From Thermoanaerobaculia bacterium (GTDB lineage: Bacteria > Acidobacteriota > Thermoanaerobaculia > UBA5066), in assembly GCA_022071945.1 (NCBI GenBank), contig JAJVIN010000008.1:20634-60096 (forward strand): a stretch of 39,463 nucleotides of DNA, written 5' to 3'. Both the position numbers and the translations under genes were made by a program. The stretch's first letter is position 1; each line of letters opens with the position of its first letter. The notes under the pieces are model-generated. The model did no database searches, had not been told where the DNA came from, and was given only the letters and a program-made list of their open reading frames with translations. Shown here one piece after another: positions 35,409 to 39,463 of the stretch.

Positions 35409-36619
35409 GGGCTGTCCTCCGCGGAGCCGCCCGGGCGCTCTATCGCGCTCTGCCTGGCGGCGCCAAGTCGGCCGCGTGGTTTCTGCGGGAGGACATCCGG
35501 ACCGCCTGGTGCCGCCTTCGTCACACCGGTCTCCCTGGCTCTCTGGCGGAATCACGCGAGGGCTTCACCTTTCTCTATCCTCCCAACGTCACATGGAATC
35601 ACCTTTTCCAGCGGCCGCATCAGATGGCGCGAGCCCTCGCGGGACTGGGGCACAGAGTTGTCTTCTGCACGCGAGATCCCGGAGCCGATGGAGTCAGCGG
35701 ACTCGTCGAGGTCGCCCCCAGACTCTTCGTCACTTCCTTTCCGCCGCCGATCTTCAATGCCCTGAGGCCGGTTCTCGTGATCTCGCGTCCGACACACGCG
35801 CCCTACGTGAAGCGACTGACCGGGGCGACGGCCGTCTACGATTTCATTGACGAACTCATGGTTTACGAGGACTTCGGCCCGGGCATGGAGAGGGAGCATC
35901 TCCGCCTTCTCTCCGAGTCGGATGTCGTTCTCACGACGGCGACGCGTCTCCAGGAGAAGGCCCTTGCGCTCCGGCCTGACGCCGTTCTCTGCCCGAACGG
36001 GGTCGACTACGAGTTCTTCCGTGCGGCCGCCTCACCGGGACGGATTCCCGCCGATATGGAGCCGATTCCTCGCCCTCGCATCGGCTACTACGGAGCCCTG
36101 GCCCGCTGGGTGGACTACGAGCTGATTCGCCGGGTCGCCCGCCAGAGACCGGACTGGAACTGGGTCTTGATTGGCCCACAGTACGACGCGAGTCTCACGG
36201 AGTCCGGACTGCTGAACTCGGAGCACAACGTCCACTGGCTCGGGCACCGGCCCTATGAGACTCTCCCGGACTATCTCCGCGGCTTCGATGTGGCGACGAT
36301 CCCGTTTCTTCTGAACGACGTGACGAAAGCGACCTCACCCGTGAAGCTCTTCGAGTACCTCGCGGGCGGTAAACCGGTCGTCACGACCGCGATGGACGAG
36401 TGCCTGCTTTTCCCCGGTGTGGTCTCGGCCGTCCACGATTCGGCGGAGTTCGTCGAGACCGTCGAGCAGGAACTCCGCCGTGGTCCGACCGAGCACATCT
36501 TGCGACAGCGTCAACAGACGGCCCGGGCCAACGGCTGGGAGACCCGCGCCCGGCACTTGCTCACCGCGCTGGAGTCGATCGGGGCCGCCAGACGCTCTCG
36601 CCCGGCGCAGAACCCCTGA
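35405..36619 (+). CDS. TuaH-like glycosyltransferase
   Basis: 404 aa from ATG 35405 (ATGA overlap). It is the third and simplest copy of the FQRPHQ-type glycosyltransferase domain: LYPPNVTWNHLFQRPHQMA near 58-76, VLCPNGVDYEFF, GYYGALARWVDYELIRRVA, NVHWLGHRPYETLPDYL, FDVATIPFLLNDVTKATS and VKLFEYLAGGKPVVTT. It is much closer to the C-terminal part of the 28502 protein than to unrelated GT4 enzymes. The N-terminal 45 residues are basic and may contact the membrane. It is the last gene of the operon; its stop is followed by small hairpins. Confidence 0.9.
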   Translation: MRAVLRGAARALYRALPGGAKSAAWFLREDIRTAWCRLRHTGLPGSLAESREGFTFLYPPNVTWNHLFQRPHQMARALAGLGHRVVFCTRDPGADGVSGLVEVAPRLFVTSFPPPIFNALRPVLVISRPTHAPYVKRLTGATAVYDFIDELMVYEDFGPGMEREHLRLLSESDVVLTTATRLQEKALALRPDAVLCPNGVDYEFFRAAASPGRIPADMEPIPRPRIGYYGALARWVDYELIRRVARQRPDWNWVLIGPQYDASLTESGLLNSEHNVHWLGHRPYETLPDYLRGFDVATIPFLLNDVTKATSPVKLFEYLAGGKPVVTTAMDECLLFPGVVSAVHDSAEFVETVEQELRRGPTEHILRQRQQTARANGWETRARHLLTALESIGAARRSRPAQNP

Positions 36620-36641
36620 TCCCTTCCATCCCCGGTTTCCG

Positions 36642-36660
36642 GGCGGTTCAGCCGCCGTTT
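36642..36660 (+). terminator. Weak terminator-like hairpin after the operon
   Basis: A five-pair stem GGCGG/CCGCC with a five-base loop is followed by GTTT, 22 bases after the last stop. The T-run is short, so termination may need Rho. The 16 bases GTTCAGCCGCCGTTTC (36646-36661) are repeated at 11796-11811. Confidence 0.35.
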
Positions 36661-36661
36661 C

Positions 36662-36686
36662 CCCGGGGAAGCAAAGGAGCCCCGGG
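36662..36686. repeat. CCCGGGG inverted repeat
   Basis: The seven-base arms CCCGGGG (36662-36668) and CCCCGGG (36680-36686) have an 11-base loop, followed by CGGCCGGG. It resembles the palindrome at 11699-11718, which also lies in a convergent gap. Confidence 0.5.
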
Positions 36687-36711
36687 CGGCCGGGCAACGT
36701 GCCGGCTCGGC

Positions 36712-37965
36712 TCAGACCCGTGGGAAGAACAGCTCCAAGACCTCCCGGGGGCCCCAGATCTTGGTCTCGCCGAACTCCGATGGGCGGCCGTTCGTCAACA
36801 GATGGACGGCGCGATTCGCGAGGTACGCGAAGCACTCTCGCGGGTCGTCTTCCCGGCCATCGCGCCGGTCGAACATCCTTCGCAGGATGTCGAGCTGCGT
36901 GTCGAGGGCCCGCGACGGGTCGGGCACGTGCGCTCTCGGGATCGCCCTCTCCGCCGGCGTCTTGTCGACGCGCAGGCCCAGCGTCTCCCGGACGAGTTGG
37001 TCGAGTTCCGTCTCGGCCGCGCTCTTCTTCGCGGTCTCCTTCGGTTTGCGGGGCTGGAGGAGGATCGGTCGCCGGTCGCAGTTCGCCCTGTGGATGGCGG
37101 TCGCGCGCGGGACCCAGCCCAGGTTCGTCAGGATCAAGCGTGACGAGACGTGTGACACCAGGTTCTCGACGAATGGCTTGATGGCCGTCTCGAACGCCTC
37201 GTTGACGCCGTCGAAGAGATTGAGCACGTAGTGGACCCTGAAGTACTCGACCGTATCCGAGATCGCCTCCAGGACGGGGTGGGGCCCGAGCGCCTGCTGG
37301 AAATCGACGAGAAAGGCATCGAGGTTGGGGAGACCCGGCTCGTAGACGTCCTCGACGCGGTCGAGCAGGTCGAGGATGAGGTGCCTCGTCGCAACGGGGT
37401 CGGGCACCCGCTGGTAGAACGGGCTCCCCTCCGAGAAGAGGATCCGGAGCTTTCGAAACAGGATCGCCTTGACGATGTCGGACGCAGCGAGCGTCGCGGA
37501 CGGGAGGAACGGCGTGAAGACGAGGACACCGGAGTTGGAGTAGGGGAGGAAGTCGAGGACGTTGGAATCCAGGCCCGCCTTCATGTCGAGGACGACATAG
37601 GTGAAGGGGAGCTGGTTGATGGCGGCGATGAGGTCCTTCTTCTTCCCGGCGTCGAAGTTGGTGACCTCCTCGATCATGTGGAGAGGCCCCGCCACGAAGC
37701 CGAACTGCCGATACAGGCCGTCCGGGTCGAGGTCCGAAGAGAGCTGCGTGACGCAGTCGCCGAGGGGGTAGCCCTTCCTGAAGAAGTGATAGAGGTCTCT
37801 CGCGACCGGGGTCCCGATCGTGTTTCTCACCGACGAGGTTCCCGTGTCGAGATCGACGAGGACGGTCGGGGCGAAGCGGGACAGAGAGAGGGCGAGGTTG
37901 ACGGAGACCGTGGTCTTGCCTACCCCACCCTTGCCGGAGGAGACCGGGATGATGCGCTTCGGCAT
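36712..37965 (-). CDS. MinD/ParA-type ATPase, orphan
   Basis: 417 aa. Residues 1-19 contain the deviant Walker A SSGKGGVGKTT (signature K12, P-loop K17). The A' motif VLVDLDTGTSS and the Walker B-like VVLDMKAGLDSNVL are present. The N-terminal 300 residues have a MinD/FlhG/Mrp-like fold. The C-terminal 100 or so (about 320-417) are charged and end in a segment matching no family I recognise. There is no MinE, MinC, ParB or flagellar neighbour, so the cargo is unknown. Proximity to the polysaccharide operon (convergent, 92 bases between stops) raises the idea of positioning a surface system, but co-regulation is not shown. The ATG has no clear Shine-Dalgarno site. Confidence 0.85.
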   Translation of the reverse strand: MPKRIIPVSSGKGGVGKTTVSVNLALSLSRFAPTVLVDLDTGTSSVRNTIGTPVARDLYHFFRKGYPLGDCVTQLSSDLDPDGLYRQFGFVAGPLHMIEEVTNFDAGKKKDLIAAINQLPFTYVVLDMKAGLDSNVLDFLPYSNSGVLVFTPFLPSATLAASDIVKAILFRKLRILFSEGSPFYQRVPDPVATRHLILDLLDRVEDVYEPGLPNLDAFLVDFQQALGPHPVLEAISDTVEYFRVHYVLNLFDGVNEAFETAIKPFVENLVSHVSSRLILTNLGWVPRATAIHRANCDRRPILLQPRKPKETAKKSAAETELDQLVRETLGLRVDKTPAERAIPRAHVPDPSRALDTQLDILRRMFDRRDGREDDPRECFAYLANRAVHLLTNGRPSEFGETKIWGPREVLELFFPRV

Positions 37966-38119
37966 TGGGGCGGAATCACGATATCACGCGGTTCGCCGGG
38001 GACCGGGCAAGAAGCGCGCAGCCGACATGCTTCCCGGCGGACGTTACTTGACCGCTTCGCGGGATATCAACCCAGGAAACGGCTGTTGACCCACGGGAAG
38101 CACGAGGAGGCCCTCATCC

Positions 38120-38154
38120 GGCGCTTCGCGCCACCTTCTCCCTGAGGGAGAAGG
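38120..38154 (+). repeat. Two-hairpin repeat, divergent subfamily
   Basis: A small hairpin GGCGC-TTC-GCGCC (38120-38132) is followed by CCTTCTCCCT/AGGGAGAAGG (38134-38154 less a one-base centre). It has the same order, spacing and A-junction as the copies at 82-126 and 38316-38362, with different stem sequence. Confidence 0.65.
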
Positions 38155-38222
38155 GAGTCTCGCTCCGTCATAGGCGGAAAAGAAGCGCTGCCGCCGTTGG
38201 TGAAGCACACCCAGCCCCTCAG

Positions 38223-38267
38223 CCTCCCCTTACGAAGGGGAGGCGGCGCGTGAGCGCCGGAGGGGTC
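38223..38267 (-). repeat. Two-hairpin palindromic repeat, copy B
   Basis: Reverse orientation of copy A (82-126), differing at only two of 45 positions. On the plus strand it reads CCTCCCCTT-ACG-AAGGGGAGG, C, GGCGC-GTGA-GCGCC, GGAGGGGTC. The loop GTGA would be a GNRA tetraloop in an RNA read from this strand. Confidence 0.88.
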
Positions 38268-38315
38268 CGCCCCGCCTCCCCGAGAGACCAGCTCGCCAGG
38301 GTGGTCCGATGTGAA

Positions 38316-38362
38316 GACCCCTCCCGGGCCTCACGGCCCGACCTCCCCTTCGTAAGGGGAGG
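38316..38362 (+). repeat. Two-hairpin palindromic repeat, copy C
   Basis: Same orientation and layout as copy A. The small stem has changed from GGCGC/GCGCC to CGGGCC/GGCCCG, with both arms altered together, and the TCAC loop is kept. The larger hairpin is CCTCCCCTT-CGT-AAGGGGAGG. Confidence 0.85.
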
Positions 38363-38401
38363 TGACCGGAGAGAACGAGCTTCTCGCACGGGGAGAGGCG
38401 C

Positions 38402-39463
38402 TCAGTGCCGGGGGCCCTCCGTGAAATCGAGCATCCAGATGTCTCCGTTGTGCGTGTTCCGGCTCGCGAAGAGAGTCTTCCCGTCCCGGGAAATGGAAAC
38501 CTCGGAGGCATTGGGCAGGATCGACCCTCCGGGCTGGGTCGCTCCTGACTCGATGTCGAGAACGGTCACTCCGCCAGCGCGAGTGACCATCAACAGGCGC
38601 CGGGAATCTGGCAAGAAGCACACGGCCTTCTCGATCTTCACACGGTCGAGCGCTCGATATCTCTTGCCGGCTAGGTCGTAGAGAACGAGCTGATCGTCGA
38701 GGTTGCCTTCGGGGTTCCGGGCTCTGCCGGCAAACCATCGTCCATCAGCCGACCAGGAGAGTGCCGCGAACACCTTCTCGCCTGACATTGCCGGCAACGG
38801 GTCGAATCGGAATCCGTTCGCTCCTGCCTCGGCCAGAAAAGGCTCATGCTTCTTGCCGCCCTCGACGTAGAGCCACTCTCCGTCGGGGGAAACCAAGATG
38901 TTGAGAACTTCGCCCGCCGGGGTCTCTCCGATGACGCGCTCGCGGCCGCTGCCATCGGGCCGGATCCGCCAGAGTTCGCTGCCGTTCTTCAAGGCAACGC
39001 AGAAATACAGCCAGGATCCGTCTGGGGACCAGTCGTATTGGGACTCTCGAAAAGCATCGTCGGTCAGCCGGCGGATCTCTCCGGAGGCTTCGCTCACGAT
39101 CGCAAGATCCTCTCGGAACTCATTGGATTGCTCGATGAGACGGCCGGCAATCCACCTGCGGTCAGGGGAAGGAATCGGCCGATACAGCGGGCGGAAGCCG
39201 GGGAGGACCTTCCGAAATCCTCCCGACACAGCCCCTGACACTGGGTCAACCTCCCACCGGAGAAGGTCTGTCTCCCTGGAGACGGCCCTGAAGACAATCC
39301 GCGATCCGTTAGGCGTGGACGAGAAGTGAGGCCACATGTCGAGTCCCGCGTAGTTCCGGGAACGTGATCCCGAGGCTTTTCGCCGCGTAAGGGACCGGGA
39401 TTTGGTGGATTCCCGAACTGGACCGGCGACGGAGCAAAGGGGGACAGTTTCGAGCGTCGACGA
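38402..39463 (-). CDS. TolB-like/PD40 beta-propeller protein, partial
   Basis: The C-terminal 353 codons are in the window. About six WD40-like (PD40) blades can be counted from repeated S-P/A-D-G/R motifs: SPDRRWIAG, SPDGSWLYF, SPDGEWLYV, SADGRWFAG, LPDSRRLLM and SRDGKTLFA. An internal ATG at 39337 exists, but homology-like propeller sequence (RNYAGLDMWPHFS) continues upstream of it, and the frame is open to the window end. The 5' end is therefore probably outside. Many such proteins have an N-terminal winged-helix DNA-binding domain or kinase domain; none is visible here. The stretch upstream of codon RNYAGL is Ser/Arg-rich and may not all be translated. Confidence 0.75.
   Translation of the reverse strand, partial: SSTLETVPLCSVAGPVRESTKSRSLTRRKASGSRSRNYAGLDMWPHFSSTPNGSRIVFRAVSRETDLLRWEVDPVSGAVSGGFRKVLPGFRPLYRPIPSPDRRWIAGRLIEQSNEFREDLAIVSEASGEIRRLTDDAFRESQYDWSPDGSWLYFCVALKNGSELWRIRPDGSGRERVIGETPAGEVLNILVSPDGEWLYVEGGKKHEPFLAEAGANGFRFDPLPAMSGEKVFAALSWSADGRWFAGRARNPEGNLDDQLVLYDLAGKRYRALDRVKIEKAVCFLPDSRRLLMVTRAGGVTVLDIESGATQPGGSILPNASEVSISRDGKTLFASRNTHNGDIWMLDFTEGPRH

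Larger units (their letters stand above)
37966..38401. other. Intergenic repeat cluster, no gene seen
   Basis: This 436-base gap between two minus-strand genes (upstream of the MinD-like gene, downstream of the propeller gene) holds three members of the two-hairpin repeat family (38120-38154, 38223-38267 and 38316-38362) in mixed orientation. No convincing coding frame is visible. A promoter for the MinD-like gene should lie near 37970-38090, but no clear boxes were recognised. Confidence 0.6.

Noticed and set aside
38402-39337. Propeller protein as a complete gene starting at 39337
   Set aside because: Propeller-like sequence continues upstream of that ATG and the frame stays open to the window edge.

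Overview
High-GC bacterial DNA, densely packed on both strands. An LpxC gene points to a Gram-negative cell with lipid A. The NtrY/NtrX pair, the HD-GYP protein, the Uma2 protein and a conserved protein with an FNTDVKHGGKVFH-type N-terminus fit Acidobacteriota or a deltaproteobacterial-type lineage. That placement is an inference; there is no rRNA or other marker here to fix it.

Layout. 1-401: palindromic repeats. 402-3268 (-): SPFH-GYF_2 protein and a B12-type radical SAM protein. 3384-6235 (+): GYF_2-TM2 protein, family 5 uracil-DNA glycosylase, and malate synthase with its own promoter and terminator. 6361-9823 (-): glycerate 2-kinase, a second B12-type radical SAM protein and an FHA membrane protein, probably one operon. 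9903-11483 (+): small amphipathic membrane protein and a POT-like transporter. 11817-16950 (-): lpxC, DUF4390, ntrY-like kinase, ntrX-like regulator. 17143-24919 (+): HD-GYP phosphodiesterase, smpB, uvrA, a conserved unknown, and a GT-C-like membrane protein whose only usable start appears to be CTG. 24932-25756 (-): Uma2 protein. 25845-25920: tRNA-Lys(CTT) with a clear promoter and terminator. 26076-36619 (+): a six-gene polysaccharide synthesis and export operon. 36712-37965 (-): orphan MinD/ParA-type ATPase. 37966-38401: cluster of two-hairpin repeats. 38402-39463 (-): partial beta-propeller protein.

The most interesting part is the operon at 26076-36619. It encodes a Wzm-type permease and a Wzt-type ATPase. 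The ATPase carries, after a Pro/Glu-rich linker, three S-layer-homology-like (SLH) repeats where Wzt proteins normally have a glycan-recognition domain. The next gene overlaps it by four bases (GTGA) and begins with a CsaB-type polysaccharide pyruvyltransferase domain, fused to a coiled coil and a glycosyltransferase. CsaB makes the pyruvyl-ketal on cell-wall glycans that SLH domains bind. Finding both in one exporter operon suggests that the polymer is capped with pyruvate in the cytoplasm and that the SLH part of the ATPase reads this cap as the export signal. Three further glycosyltransferase genes follow with ATGA overlaps. Three of the glycosyltransferase domains in the operon are clearly paralogous (FQRP(H/Q)Q type).

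Other points of note: a dispersed two-hairpin repeat with compensatory changes in one stem, a CTGA start/stop overlap, and a pair of GYF_2 proteins on either side of a radical SAM gene.
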